Program-made: the position numbers and the translations under genes | Notes under the pieces: model-generated | The model's database searches: none | Told to the model about the DNA's origin: nothing | Seen by the model: the letters and a program-made list of their open reading frames with translations, nothing else | Part shown: positions 24,787 to 34,125 of the stretch, piece by piece | Layout of the letters: each line of letters begins with the position of its first letter | How positions within the stretch are numbered: position 1 is the stretch's first letter | DNA from: G963674835 sp963674835 | Lineage (GTDB): Bacteria; Planctomycetota; Planctomycetia; Pirellulales; Thermoguttaceae | NCBI GenBank assembly: GCA_963674835.2 | Contig: CAXXKC010000003.1 | Coordinates: 124,001-188,000 of the forward strand | Direction: 5' to 3' | DNA: 64,000 bases

Positions 24787-25167
24787 TGGTGGGCCGAGCG
24801 AGGACTGGGGCGGGGCGGTAGGGCGAGTTCCTGGCGGCAGGGGATGATTCGCGCGTTGGGAGTGAGCACATCCGCCACTACGCCCCGTGACCATTTCTGT
24901 GCCCACTACTACAGGGGGGCTATTGACATACTTAGGGGGCGATCTACCCTGACGGTCGTTGACGACTTCGCGTGTTCTCGCCGCCGGAACCATCGTGGCG
25001 GAGGCCCGGCCTGTCGCGTGGGAGCTGCTTTGCGTTTGGGACTCTGTCGAATGGCTTCAAATATTTCACGGTTCACTGAACCGCAGTCGTCGCTCGGTTG
25101 CTTCAACCGGTGAATGACAGTTTGTGTATTTTCGTCCCTGAACGCACTGGTCTAAGGAGTTCGTGCT
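24787..25167. other. intergenic region, no gene; weak promoter candidate
   Basis: About 380 bp with no convincing coding frame. A TTGACA hexamer occurs at 24923-24928, with TACCCT about 17 bp further on, a poor -10 match. It could serve the caspase-like gene, whose AAGGAG ribosome-binding site lies at 25154-25159. Confidence 0.3.
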
Positions 25168-26547
25168 ATGAACCGCATGGCGTCGTTAGTACTGGTTTCA
25201 TTCTTGGGAGTTACTCTGTCGAACGCGGCTGTGGCCCAGGAGAACCGAACATTCAACGGTACGCAGGTCAGGAACGACACGGATCAGCTGATTGATGTTG
25301 TGATTGTCGGCCGCCAAAACGGCATCATTGACCGAAATTACCGGCTAGCTCCGGGCCAGACAAGAGCGACGGAAGACGGTTACTTGCGAGGAGGATGGAG
25401 GGCTGTTTGCTGGTGGAACAGCGCCACTAAGGCAGGTCTCGGGGCAAAAATGGAGGTTGTGGAGCGTGACAATCAGGTCATCGCGGTTTCTGATCGCCAG
25501 AAGATCTTCCTGTTGCCTGCTTACAGTTGCAGCGGGAGCGACCACGGAAACGCTGGGACCATTCAAGCCAGGAAGAACAACCGAGAGATGATTACATTCG
25601 CGTTTCTCTCGCACGTGCCTGAGTCCGGCCTTGTGGTATATGGAGACCGCGATTGGCCGGACGAGACGAACGCCAGTAATCGAGAGTTTGGCTATGGGAA
25701 GAGCGACTTGCAACGCGCGCTCGAAGGCTGCCCTGCTCGTTCGACTGACACCATTGTGCTCTACTGGAATGGACACGGTGGCGGCCCGGAACACCAGTTT
25801 GCAATGTATGACGGCGTCACCGTGTTACGATCCACCGTCATGGATTGGATCAAAGCACGAAAGACGCGGTTGTCGGTCTTGCTAACAGACACCTGCGCCA
25901 AGAGCGTTGTCATTCGGGCGCCTGAGGCCGCGGCGGCACCCGGACGTCCAGCAGCCATTGCTCCGTTGTTCGATGAGCTCTTCCGAAAGCCGCAGGGCGT
26001 GGTGGATATCAACTCTGCGCGGCCGGGAGAATATGCGTTTCGACGGAACCCGCAAGGGAGCCTCTTCACCATGGTTTTCGCAAGCCAGTTTCCTCTTGCA
26101 GGACTCCCCAATGAGCAAATCGGATACCTGCACGCGAACGCCGGAAACCGGAAGGGCTGGGATGTCGTTCTCACCGAAGCTCAGGCGAGTCTCACCGCGT
26201 TCTTCCAAAGCACCTTCCCCAACGGATCTTCAGGCCAGAACGATCAACACATCTGGCGAAGAAGCCTTCCCGAACTTCCCGGGCACCGAGCGCGGAGGTA
26301 CCGCCACTGCCAGGTCCAGAACTCGCTTGGCGTTCCGTTGGATGTCGTAATCGTTGGCCAAGGACAAGGTGTGTTGGACCGAAACGTGAACATCAAACCG
26401 GGCGAAACCAGAGAGACTTCGGGCTCCTACCTCTATGGTGGCTGGCGGGTTGTCGCGTGGTGGAAGACGGATGATTCAGCACACACGGGCGTCGACACAA
26501 AGATGATCGAGATTACCCACGACGGCCAAATGGTGAGAATTCCGTAG
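25168..26547 (+). CDS. secreted caspase-like (C14/metacaspase-fold) protein with duplicated flanking domains
   Basis: A 459-residue protein with a signal peptide (LVLVSFLGVTLSNAAVAQ) and an ideal AAGGAG site 8 nt before ATG. The central part (about 130-360) has caspase-fold signatures: catalytic His203 in LYWNGHGGG and Cys243 in LLTDTCAKS, each after a hydrophobic strand. A later GSLFTMVFASQ segment resembles the post-catalytic strand of the fold. Two related ~75-residue domains flank it (about 30-110 and 385-459). Both contain DVVIVG, a G-(I/V)-(I/L)-DRN segment, PG-(Q/E)-TR, a GGWR motif with a nearby WW pair, and a T/A-K-M strand. I do not recognise this flanking domain. Substrate, activation and role are unknown. 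Both neighbours on the same strand are XylR-type regulators. Confidence 0.75.
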   Translation: MNRMASLVLVSFLGVTLSNAAVAQENRTFNGTQVRNDTDQLIDVVIVGRQNGIIDRNYRLAPGQTRATEDGYLRGGWRAVCWWNSATKAGLGAKMEVVERDNQVIAVSDRQKIFLLPAYSCSGSDHGNAGTIQARKNNREMITFAFLSHVPESGLVVYGDRDWPDETNASNREFGYGKSDLQRALEGCPARSTDTIVLYWNGHGGGPEHQFAMYDGVTVLRSTVMDWIKARKTRLSVLLTDTCAKSVVIRAPEAAAAPGRPAAIAPLFDELFRKPQGVVDINSARPGEYAFRRNPQGSLFTMVFASQFPLAGLPNEQIGYLHANAGNRKGWDVVLTEAQASLTAFFQSTFPNGSSGQNDQHIWRRSLPELPGHRARRYRHCQVQNSLGVPLDVVIVGQGQGVLDRNVNIKPGETRETSGSYLYGGWRVVAWWKTDDSAHTGVDTKMIEITHDGQMVRIP

Positions 26548-26867
26548 ACGTGACGCGTCAAGGCAGGATCAGTAGTAGCGGGCGTTGTCTACGAAGTCAT
26601 TTCCCGGACTGGGACGGTTGCCAACAACCTGTCGTTGTCAGCGGGTCGCTTTGGCAAGTTTGCCATATTGTGTCGCTGTCTGCACGCGATGGCCGAAAGC
26701 ATCGGTGTTTGTCTGGTTAATGGTTTGTGCGGTCGCCTTCTGGGTTTGGCTCTTGCGGGCGGGCGAGGCGGATCGTGCGTGAGAAGTGTGTCGGACGTTG
26801 GCAAATGGGCTAGGGGCTGGTATCCTGGGGGGAGGGTTCAAGGTCGCCATCCTGATCGGTGTGTTCC
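26548..26867. other. intergenic region, no gene seen
   Basis: 320 bp between the caspase-like gene and the second XylR gene. Short frames on both strands lack family features. No clear operator or terminator was found. Confidence 0.4.
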
Positions 26868-28082
26868 ATGAAACGTTCCAACGCGAAACCGCAGCGTTCG
26901 GTGGGGGTGTTTCTGGAGGTGGGACGAGCGGCGATGCGCAAGGTCGTGAGCGGAGTCATGACGTTTGCGAATCAGCGCGGGAACTGGAACGTCTTTCTTC
27001 CTGAAAGTGACAGCAGCAGCTCGCTGCAGACCATGCTGGCGGGGCGTTGGGACGGGGTGATTGTGGGTTTCGACGATCCACACGGGCCCGACCTGTTGCG
27101 GCTGTCGGTGCCGTTGGTGGGTGTCGGCGGGGGCTACGGCTGGTTCCGCCCGGACATGAAGATACCGTATGTGGGGACCGACAACGCGGCGGTTGCACAA
27201 CTGGCGGCCGACCATCTGCTGGAACGCGGCTTCGTGCATTTCGCATATTGCGGCTTCAGTCCCACGCCCGTCAACGGCTGTTCGCAGAAGCGGGCGGAGG
27301 CCTTTAGCGAGGCAGTTCATCGAGCGGGCCATTCGTGCGCGATGCACAACGCGCCGAACACGGCTTCGGACACGTGGGATCGGCTGTGCGGTGAGTTGAC
27401 CCAGTGGCTGACCGGTCTGCCACGCCCGCTGGGACTGATGGCGTGCAACGATTCGCGAGCGCTGCAGATCCTGGAGGCGTGCCGTGCGGCGGGACTGCGC
27501 GTTCCGGAAGACGTGGCGGTGGTGGGCGTCGACAACGAAGAGGCGGTTTGCCCCTTCACCGATCCGCCGCTGACGAGCGTCGACCAAGGCGCTCAGCGGA
27601 ACGGCTATGAAGCGGCCGCATTACTGGATGAGTGGATGGGGGGCGAGCCGGTGGCGCCGGGGAAGCGGCTGGTTTCGCCGGTGGGGATCGTGGCGCGCGG
27701 CTCGACCGAGATTCTGGCGGCGGGGGATAGCGGCGTGGCCGCCGCCCTACGATTCATTCGCGAACACGCTTGCGAGCGGATCGGACTGGACGACGTGGGC
27801 AAGGCTGCCGGCGCGACCAGTGCGACGCTGCGCAGGCGATTCAAGGCCGTTCTGGGACGGACGGTGCACGAGGAGATCCAGCGCGTTCGCATCGAGTCGG
27901 CCAAACGGCTGTTGATCTCGACGGACGAGACCTTCCGGCAGATTGCGCGAGAGTCGGGATTCTGCTCGGTGCAGCACATGAGCACCCGGGTGCGGCAGGC
28001 GACCGGCTACACACCTCGCGAGTACCGTCGGCGCTACGCGGCGCTGGCATCGCAACCCACGGCGGAATGTCTGACGCGGTAA
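26868..28082 (+). CDS. XylR-type transcriptional regulator
   Basis: About 404 residues. The sensor half has SVGVFLEVG, DGVIVGFDD, YVGTDNAAVAQLAADHLLERGF, GLMACNDSRALQIL and VAVVGVDNEEAVCPF, all typical of the LacI/XylR binding-protein fold. The linker SPVGIVARGST leads into two AraC helix-turn-helices: GLDDVGKAAGATSATLRRRF, and one around residue 365 containing IARESGFCSVQHMS. ATG 26868 is preferred; GTG 26859 adds three codons. It reads toward the two Gfo/Idh/MocA genes and OFA carrier on the same strand and probably regulates them. Unlike its relative at 23482 it has the normal short linker. Confidence 0.9.
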   Translation: MKRSNAKPQRSVGVFLEVGRAAMRKVVSGVMTFANQRGNWNVFLPESDSSSSLQTMLAGRWDGVIVGFDDPHGPDLLRLSVPLVGVGGGYGWFRPDMKIPYVGTDNAAVAQLAADHLLERGFVHFAYCGFSPTPVNGCSQKRAEAFSEAVHRAGHSCAMHNAPNTASDTWDRLCGELTQWLTGLPRPLGLMACNDSRALQILEACRAAGLRVPEDVAVVGVDNEEAVCPFTDPPLTSVDQGAQRNGYEAAALLDEWMGGEPVAPGKRLVSPVGIVARGSTEILAAGDSGVAAALRFIREHACERIGLDDVGKAAGATSATLRRRFKAVLGRTVHEEIQRVRIESAKRLLISTDETFRQIARESGFCSVQHMSTRVRQATGYTPREYRRRYAALASQPTAECLTR

Positions 28083-28278
28083 ACAGGGCTGCACCGCGCA
28101 AGGATCCTTGGGCGCGACGAATCTCGCGACGTCGGCAGGACTTGAGGGAATGGGGCCGATGCTCTTTCTACGTAAAAGTCTGTCACGATTTTTTATGTTG
28201 GCGCACGGACGGCGAAGGCCGTATCTTGGTAGGTGAGTCGGACTACCCACCGCTTTCCCCCCCAAAGGCCCCCTTCCC

Positions 28279-29646
28279 ATGCCCGAAATGAGCCGACGCC
28301 GCTTTCTTGACCAGACTCGTAAGGCGACACTCGGATTGGCCGGTGTCACCATTTTGGCAAATCCCAATTCGGTCCGAGCCGCTCCGGCGAATGACCGGCT
28401 GTCGCTGGCGATGGTCGGCGTAGGCGGAGGGCGGGGGCACTCGCTGGCCCTGGGTTTCCTGGACCGGGGCGATTGCGAGATCAGCTACATCTGCGACGTG
28501 GACCGGCGATTGCACGAGCCCCGAGCGAAGGATTACGCTTCGCGCCAAGGTGGCAAAGTGCCGAAGTGCTTGCAGGACTTTCGCGAGATGCTCGACGACC
28601 GATCGGTCGACGCAGCGGTGCTCGCCCTGCCGCCGCACTGGCACGCTCTGGCGACGATTCTGTGCTGCCGCGCCGGCAAGGACGTTTATTGCGAGAAGCC
28701 GCAGAGCCAGAGTTGCTGGGAAGGGCGCCAGGCGGTCAAGGCAGCTCGCAAATACGACCGCATCGTGCAGATCGGCACACAGAACCGCAGCGCGCCGTAT
28801 AACATGGCCGCCAAGCGTTACCTTGAAGAGGGCAAGCTGGGGAAGGTGCATCTGTGCCGCGTGTTTGAGCAGAGTCTCGTGCCCGACTTCAAGTGGGGTC
28901 CCGACACGGATCCGCCGGAAACGCTCGATTGGGAGATGTGGAACGGTCCGGCACCGGCACGCAAGTACAACAAGGCAATCCATATTCAGTGGCGTCAACT
29001 GTGGGACTACTCGGGTGGCCAGATGTCGTACCAGGGAATCCACCAGGTCGACCTGGCCCGATGGCTGTGCGGGGTCGACTATCCGACGGGCGTCTATTGC
29101 TCGGGCGGGCGACTCAACTCGGAGGGGGACGCCCAAACGCCCGACACGCAGTTGGCCATCTTCGACTATCCCAAGCTGCGGATGACGTATGAGCAGACAC
29201 TGTACACGCCTTACATGCTGAGGAACGATCCGGGCATTCGCAACGGCGACATCTTTCCGGATTGGTCGCAGAACGCGACGCGGATCGAGCTGTACGGCGA
29301 GCAAGGCGTGATGTACGTGGGTCGGATGGGCGGCGGTTGGCAAGTGTTCGTTCGCCCGCACAGCCGAAAACCGGTGGTCAAGGACCAGATGTACGGCCGC
29401 TTCCCCGATCCGGACCACAAGGCGAACTTCGTACAATCGGTGAGGGACCACAAGCGGCCCAATGCCGACATCGAAGAAGGGCATCGGAGCATGCTGCTGG
29501 TCCACTACGCGAACATCAGTTGCCGGCTTGGCGGACGGAAGCTGCGGATCGACCCGAAGACCGATCACATTATCGACGACCCGGAAGCCATGGGGCTGTT
29601 TAAGCGCGAGTACCGCAAGCCGTGGGTGGTCGAAGAGGTCACCTAG
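28279..29646 (+). CDS. Gfo/Idh/MocA-family oxidoreductase, Tat-exported
   Basis: A 455-residue protein with a twin-arginine signal (SRRRFLDQT, then a hydrophobic Ala/Gly/Leu helix). The Rossmann domain starts near residue 50 (MVGVGGGRGHS). DVYCEKPQSQS carries the EKP motif, and NRSAPYN and YQGIHQVDLARW match the C-terminal substrate domain. These enzymes use NAD(P) to oxidise or epimerise sugars. Exported members in planctomycetes may carry a bound cofactor through the Tat route. The TAG stop is the left border of repeat A2. ATG 28279 or 28288 could be the start. A second Gfo/Idh/MocA gene follows 207 bp downstream. Confidence 0.88.
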   Translation: MPEMSRRRFLDQTRKATLGLAGVTILANPNSVRAAPANDRLSLAMVGVGGGRGHSLALGFLDRGDCEISYICDVDRRLHEPRAKDYASRQGGKVPKCLQDFREMLDDRSVDAAVLALPPHWHALATILCCRAGKDVYCEKPQSQSCWEGRQAVKAARKYDRIVQIGTQNRSAPYNMAAKRYLEEGKLGKVHLCRVFEQSLVPDFKWGPDTDPPETLDWEMWNGPAPARKYNKAIHIQWRQLWDYSGGQMSYQGIHQVDLARWLCGVDYPTGVYCSGGRLNSEGDAQTPDTQLAIFDYPKLRMTYEQTLYTPYMLRNDPGIRNGDIFPDWSQNATRIELYGEQGVMYVGRMGGGWQVFVRPHSRKPVVKDQMYGRFPDPDHKANFVQSVRDHKRPNADIEEGHRSMLLVHYANISCRLGGRKLRIDPKTDHIIDDPEAMGLFKREYRKPWVVEEVT

Positions 29647-29739
29647 TGCGAGTCGCACTTGACTGTAGCGTTCGCGACGGCATGTTTCTGCGGTTTTGAA
29701 AGCGAAATACACGCTACAGTTACACCGAATGCGGACTAG
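29644..29739. repeat. 96-bp palindromic dispersed repeat, copy A2
   Basis: Same family and length as 4020-4115 and 62090-62185. The inner arms are the best preserved here (ACTGTAGCGT against ACGCTACAGT). The left TAG is the stop codon of the upstream Gfo/Idh/MocA gene. The right end is CTAG at 29736-29739. It sits between two co-directional genes and could attenuate transcription between them. Confidence 0.88.
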
Positions 29740-29853
29740 TAGCCCGGCCGCAGGTTGTCGAACAGTAAACGGGAAGTCAGCCAGTGATTCGTTCGCCGAT
29801 TGTCGACGGCGTTCGGCGAGTATCACTGGTAACCATTCGCCAGGAGGTAATGC

Positions 29854-31293
29854 ATGTCTAGGCACAATCGCCGCGATTTCCTGAAACGCGCCGCCGCGGG
29901 CAGCGCCCTTGCGACGTTGGCTCTGTCGGGCACGAAGGCTTCGGGTCGCGTGTTGGGGGCCAACGATCGGATCCGTGTCGCCGTGGCAGGAGTCCACGGG
30001 CGAGGACAAAGCCATCTGTCGGGATTTGGTGGAATGAAGGATGTCGAGGTCGCGTATATCGTCGATCCCGACAGCGGTCTGTTCGAGTCCAGAAGCAAGA
30101 GGGTCAAGGGGCTGGCGGGAAACACGCCCACCTGCGTGCAGGACATTCGCCGGGCGTTGGACGACAAGGATCTCGACGCGGTGTCGATCGTCACGCCCAA
30201 TCACTGGCACGCGCTGATGGGTATCTGGGCGTGCCAGGCAGGCAAGGACGTGTATGTGGAGAAGCCGTGCAGCCACAACATCTTCGAAGGCCGCCAACTG
30301 GTCGAGGCAGCGAGGAAGTACAACCGTATCGTGCAGCATGGCACGCAGCGGCGCTCCGATCCGCAGTGGATGAAGGTGATCGATGACCTTCATAGCGGAA
30401 AGTACGGCAAGCTGTTGGTCTCGTATGGTTACGCCAGCCGGACGCGGGACAGTATCGGCATCACAACTCCGCAAGAGCCGCCCGCCGAACTGGACTTCGA
30501 TGTGTGGCTCGGGCCCGCGCCCGTGCAGGGGTACCGCACGAACCTGGTGCACTACCGTTGGCACTGGCGGTGGGACTTCGGCGACGGCGAGATTGGCAAC
30601 ATGGGCTCGCACCAGTTGGACGTCTGCCGCTGGGCCATGTCCGAGGGCGCGGCCCCGAAGAGCGTTGTGAGCGTAGGGGGCCGGTTCGGGTACAAGGATC
30701 AGGGCCAGACGCCCAACACGCTGTTGACCCTGATCGATTTCGGCGAGGTCAAGCTGCTACTGGAGATTCACGGTCGAGTCGCGATGAACCAGTGGAAGAT
30801 CACCAACGAGTTCTACACCGATGAAGGTGCGATTCGGGACGGCAAGTTCTTCGCCAAAGGCAAGAGTGAGGGTGTGGCGATCGACAACTTCCCGGCACCC
30901 GGCGCTCCCGAGCAGGGGCCGCGTCACATGCAGAACTTCATCGACTGCGTGCGCAGCCGGAAGCGCGAAGACCTGCATGCCGAGATTCTCGAAGGGCATC
31001 GGACAGCGCTGCTGGCCCACTTGGGCAATATTTCCTACCGCCTCGGCGAGGAAGTGCCGTTCGACAAGGTGGCGGAGGCCTTCAGCGGCAGCGACGTGAT
31101 CGGCGGGGCGTTTGAGGACATGAAGCGCCAACTGGTGAGCGTCGGCGCGGTCGATTTGGCCAAGTCGACCTACCGCCTGGGGCGCACGTTGCAGTTCGAC
31201 CCCAACACGGAGACGTTCCCCGGATCCCCGGAGGCGAACAAGTATCGCAGCCGGAAGTACCGCGGCCCGTTTGTGGTGCCGGATCAAGTGTAG
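29854..31293 (+). CDS. Gfo/Idh/MocA-family oxidoreductase, Tat-exported
   Basis: A 479-residue protein with a strong AGGAGG site 6 nt before ATG and a Tat signal (HNRRDFLKRAAAG). The Rossmann domain (VAVAGVHGRGQSH), a TPNHWHALMG segment, DVYVEKPCSHN and GTQRRSDP are typical of the family. The GEIGNMGSHQLDVCRW helix belongs to the substrate domain. The C-terminus has an extra ~60 residues after the core. It is only distantly similar to the neighbour at 28279, so the pair is probably not a recent duplication. Likely role: oxidation or epimerisation of a sugar in the periplasm. Substrate unknown. Confidence 0.88.
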   Translation: MSRHNRRDFLKRAAAGSALATLALSGTKASGRVLGANDRIRVAVAGVHGRGQSHLSGFGGMKDVEVAYIVDPDSGLFESRSKRVKGLAGNTPTCVQDIRRALDDKDLDAVSIVTPNHWHALMGIWACQAGKDVYVEKPCSHNIFEGRQLVEAARKYNRIVQHGTQRRSDPQWMKVIDDLHSGKYGKLLVSYGYASRTRDSIGITTPQEPPAELDFDVWLGPAPVQGYRTNLVHYRWHWRWDFGDGEIGNMGSHQLDVCRWAMSEGAAPKSVVSVGGRFGYKDQGQTPNTLLTLIDFGEVKLLLEIHGRVAMNQWKITNEFYTDEGAIRDGKFFAKGKSEGVAIDNFPAPGAPEQGPRHMQNFIDCVRSRKREDLHAEILEGHRTALLAHLGNISYRLGEEVPFDKVAEAFSGSDVIGGAFEDMKRQLVSVGAVDLAKSTYRLGRTLQFDPNTETFPGSPEANKYRSRKYRGPFVVPDQV

Positions 31294-31611
31294 AACGCAA
31301 GCCCAGGCAGCGGATCAAGTCGGCCAGATCGGCACCACGCAGGAGCATGCCTGGGAGAGACGGGCGCGTTTCGGGAACTGAAGGACTACTATGAAGTCTC
31401 CTGCCCGCCGCCACCGGGACGCTATGATCTGCAATTGATCGAGTTGACTCGGATCATCCACGGTGAGATTAGAACCCATGCCCGCTCGAGCACGAGTTGG
31501 TGGTTCAGGAGAGTTTGCCGAGGGCTTGTGGATAGCCAGTGAGTTAGAAGGCGGGGAGGGGAGTTGGGGGCGTCGAGGTATTTGTGCACACGTTGAGACA
31601 GAAGAATCTGT
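31294..31611. other. intergenic region, no intact gene
   Basis: About 320 bp between the second Gfo/Idh/MocA gene and the OFA carrier. Stretches near 31320-31480 have coding-like codon texture but are broken by stops in each frame, so they may be a decayed gene fragment. No family could be assigned. Confidence 0.35.
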
Positions 31612-32874
31612 ATGAGTGAAAGCGATCGCGGCACCGGCCAGCCGCTGGTGAACCATGGCTGGCGCGTCACGTTTGCCGGTTTGGGCATCAACTTGGCGCT
31701 GGCCATCATGTACACGTGGAGCGTGATCAGCAAGGGCGTGCCCGACAGTTGGGGCTGGTCGCAGTCCGACCGGTCGATGCCTTACGCGATCAGCTGCCTG
31801 ATCATTTCGCTGGTGATGGTGCCGGCCGGGCAGATGCAGGACCGGCTCGGTCCGCGTCTGGTGGCGACGATCGGCGGCATTCTGGTGGGGTTGGGGATGA
31901 TTCTGGCCAGCTTCACGACGACGCCGCTGGGCTACGTCATCGGCTTCGGGGTGCTGACCGGGGCGGGCATTGCGTTTGCGTACGCGTCGGCGACGCCGCC
32001 GGCAGTGAAGTGGTTCCCGCCGGCGATGACCGGCACGATCGTGGGAATCGTGGTGTCGGGCTTCGGCTTGGCGCCCGTGTATGCCGCTCCGCTGACGAAC
32101 TGGCTGATCGGCAACTTCGGGCTGTCGGCAGCGGTCATGATTTTGGGTGCGGCGTTCCTGGTGGTCGTGTCGGGCCTAGCCCAGGTTTTGAAAGTGCCAC
32201 CGTCGGGATACGTTCCGCCGGGCGCGCCGCCGCAACCGGTCGGGCGCGCGATGGAAGGCCAGAACTACCGTCCCGGCGAAATGCTGCGGACCTGGCAGTT
32301 CTACGTGCTGTGGTTCATGTACGCCTGCGGTGCGGGCGCCGGGTTGATGATTATTTCGAAGCTCGCCAAGATCGCGTCGGTTCAGGCGGGCCTCGAGTTG
32401 GGGTTTGTGCTGGTGGCCCTGCTGGCCGTGGGAAATGGTGTCGGGCGCATCGTTGTCGGCATTGCCTCCGACAAGATCGGCCGAAAGACAACGCTGCTGC
32501 TCTGTTTCGTGTTGCAGGCCGTACTGATCCTCCTATTGGTGCAAACGACCAAAGATTCGCCGCTGGCCAACACGGCGGTGCTGGCGCTGGTGTCGGCCTT
32601 GATCGGGGCCAATTACGGGGCAAATCTTGCACTGTTCCCGTCGGTGACGAGAGACTATTACGGGCTGAAGAACTTTGGAGTGAACTACGGACTGCTCTTC
32701 ACAGCCTGGGGCTTTGGCGGCTTTCTGCTGTCGCTGTTGGCGGGCAAGGTCTACGACGCGACCGGGAGCTTTGGTTTCGCCTATTATTGCTCGGCGGCCC
32801 TGTTGGCCGTTGCGGCCGCGGCAACGTTGAGCATCAGGCCGCCGCGGCGAGCCCAGGAAAAGGTCGTTGCGTAG
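31612..32874 (+). CDS. OFA-type MFS transporter (oxalate/formate antiporter-like)
   Basis: A 420-residue permease with twelve predicted helices. The first helix region NLALAIMYTWSVISKGVP and the following SMPYAISCLIISLVMVPAG helix fit the OFA subfamily. The same is true of GQMQDRLGPRLVATIGG and the ATPPAVKWFPP loop. OFA members exchange small carboxylates such as oxalate and formate, but many relatives have unknown substrates. It lies 22 bp before a quinone oxidoreductase gene and is probably co-transcribed with it. It may export or import an acid formed by the neighbouring sugar metabolism. Confidence 0.88.
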   Translation: MSESDRGTGQPLVNHGWRVTFAGLGINLALAIMYTWSVISKGVPDSWGWSQSDRSMPYAISCLIISLVMVPAGQMQDRLGPRLVATIGGILVGLGMILASFTTTPLGYVIGFGVLTGAGIAFAYASATPPAVKWFPPAMTGTIVGIVVSGFGLAPVYAAPLTNWLIGNFGLSAAVMILGAAFLVVVSGLAQVLKVPPSGYVPPGAPPQPVGRAMEGQNYRPGEMLRTWQFYVLWFMYACGAGAGLMIISKLAKIASVQAGLELGFVLVALLAVGNGVGRIVVGIASDKIGRKTTLLLCFVLQAVLILLLVQTTKDSPLANTAVLALVSALIGANYGANLALFPSVTRDYYGLKNFGVNYGLLFTAWGFGGFLLSLLAGKVYDATGSFGFAYYCSAALLAVAAAATLSIRPPRRAQEKVVA

Positions 32875-32895
32875 AACGCTGAAACGGAGACGAAC

Positions 32896-33864
32896 ATGCA
32901 CGCAATTCTGGTCGATGAACAACAGAGGCTCCACTGGCGAGAAGTTCCCGATCCGGTTTCGAAGGCCGGGGAGCTGCTGGTCGACGTGCATGCAGCCGCC
33001 TTGAATCGTGCGGACCTGCTGCAGCGTGCGGGGAACTATCCGCCGCCGCCGGGCTGGCCGGAGTGGATGGGATTGGAAGTGGCCGGGGTCGTCGTCGAGG
33101 CCCCGGCGGACTGCCGCTGGAAAGCCGGCGACCACGTCTGTGCGCTGCTTGGCGGTGGAGGGTATGCCGAGCGTGCGGCTGTTCCGGTCGACATGGTCTT
33201 GCCAGTTCCGGACGGTCTGTCGATGGTCGAGGCCGCGGCGATCCCGGAAGCGTTCGCCACGTCGTATCTTAATTTGTGCATCGAAGGCGGCATGAGAGGA
33301 GGGGATACGGTTCTCATTCATGCCGGAGCGAGCGGGTTGGGCATCGCGGCGATCCAGTTGGTCAAGGCGATTGGCGGTAAGGTGATGACGACGGTGAGCA
33401 CGGAGGAGAAGGCGGCGTTCGTGCGCCGGCTCGGAGCCGATGTCGTCGTCAATCGGACGGTCGACGACCTCGTCGCGATCATGACCGAACACCCGGTCGA
33501 TGTCGCCTTGGACTGCATCAGCGGTCCGGAGCTGGGGCGGTGCATCGAGAAGATGGCAATCGGCGGACGCTGGATCGTGATCGCCACGCTGGGCGGAGCA
33601 CTGACCGAAATCAACATGGACATCTTCTTTCGCCGAGGCGTCAAGTTGATCGGCAGCACGCTGAGAAGCCGTTCCTCGCAGATGAAAGCGGAGATTCTCT
33701 CGGGACTCGAGCGGACCTTGTGGCCGTCGTTCTCGTCCGGGGCAATCCGGCCCGTGATCCACAAGACGCTGCCGATCACCGAGGCCGAAGCAGCACACGC
33801 GATTCTCCAGCGTCGCGAGAACATCGGCAAAGTGGTGCTGACGGTGGGCAAGAACGGCCAGTGA
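32896..33864 (+). CDS. NAD(P)H-quinone oxidoreductase, PIG3-like
   Basis: A 322-residue medium-chain dehydrogenase/reductase lacking the zinc-ligand cysteines of alcohol dehydrogenases. The N-terminal GroES-like part has ALNRADLLQRAGNYPPPPG and GLEVAGVV. The nucleotide fold has TVLIHAGASGLGIAAIQL and the C-terminal half has GSTLRSRS, all marks of the PIG3/TP53I3 quinone oxidoreductase branch. It reduces quinones with NADPH in the cytosol. It is close behind the OFA carrier (22 bp). It may serve redox protection rather than the glycan pathway itself. Confidence 0.9.
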   Translation: MHAILVDEQQRLHWREVPDPVSKAGELLVDVHAAALNRADLLQRAGNYPPPPGWPEWMGLEVAGVVVEAPADCRWKAGDHVCALLGGGGYAERAAVPVDMVLPVPDGLSMVEAAAIPEAFATSYLNLCIEGGMRGGDTVLIHAGASGLGIAAIQLVKAIGGKVMTTVSTEEKAAFVRRLGADVVVNRTVDDLVAIMTEHPVDVALDCISGPELGRCIEKMAIGGRWIVIATLGGALTEINMDIFFRRGVKLIGSTLRSRSSQMKAEILSGLERTLWPSFSSGAIRPVIHKTLPITEAEAAHAILQRRENIGKVVLTVGKNGQ

Positions 33865-34125
33865 CGGGCCGCGCTAGGGAGTTCTTGGTTGGCGGGACGA
33901 CCAGCCCAGCGCCGTGGTGCCTACTTACCAGAAGCAGCGTTGAGGGCATCGATGGTGAGAGACGCCGCGCGGGCTGTTTTGCTTGAGCGCGGGCAGGATT
34001 CTTCGTACGATTGAAGCTGGCCGGTATTGGTTACGTCGCGCGGATGGTGTGATGCCGACTGTTGTGGCCGGTGTGCTGCGCGCAGTTCGCAACGCGTCGG
34101 CCGGGCGAACACGCAGGAGCCTCCC

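Noticed and set aside
24923..24951. Promoter from a TTGACA hexamer
   Set aside because: The -35 match is perfect but the spaced -10 candidate (TACCCT) is poor, and planctomycete promoters often differ from the consensus; not claimed as a separate feature.
28243..30612. 789-codon minus-strand frame
   Set aside because: It spans two plus-strand Gfo/Idh/MocA genes with Tat signals and ribosome-binding sites, and has no recognisable features.
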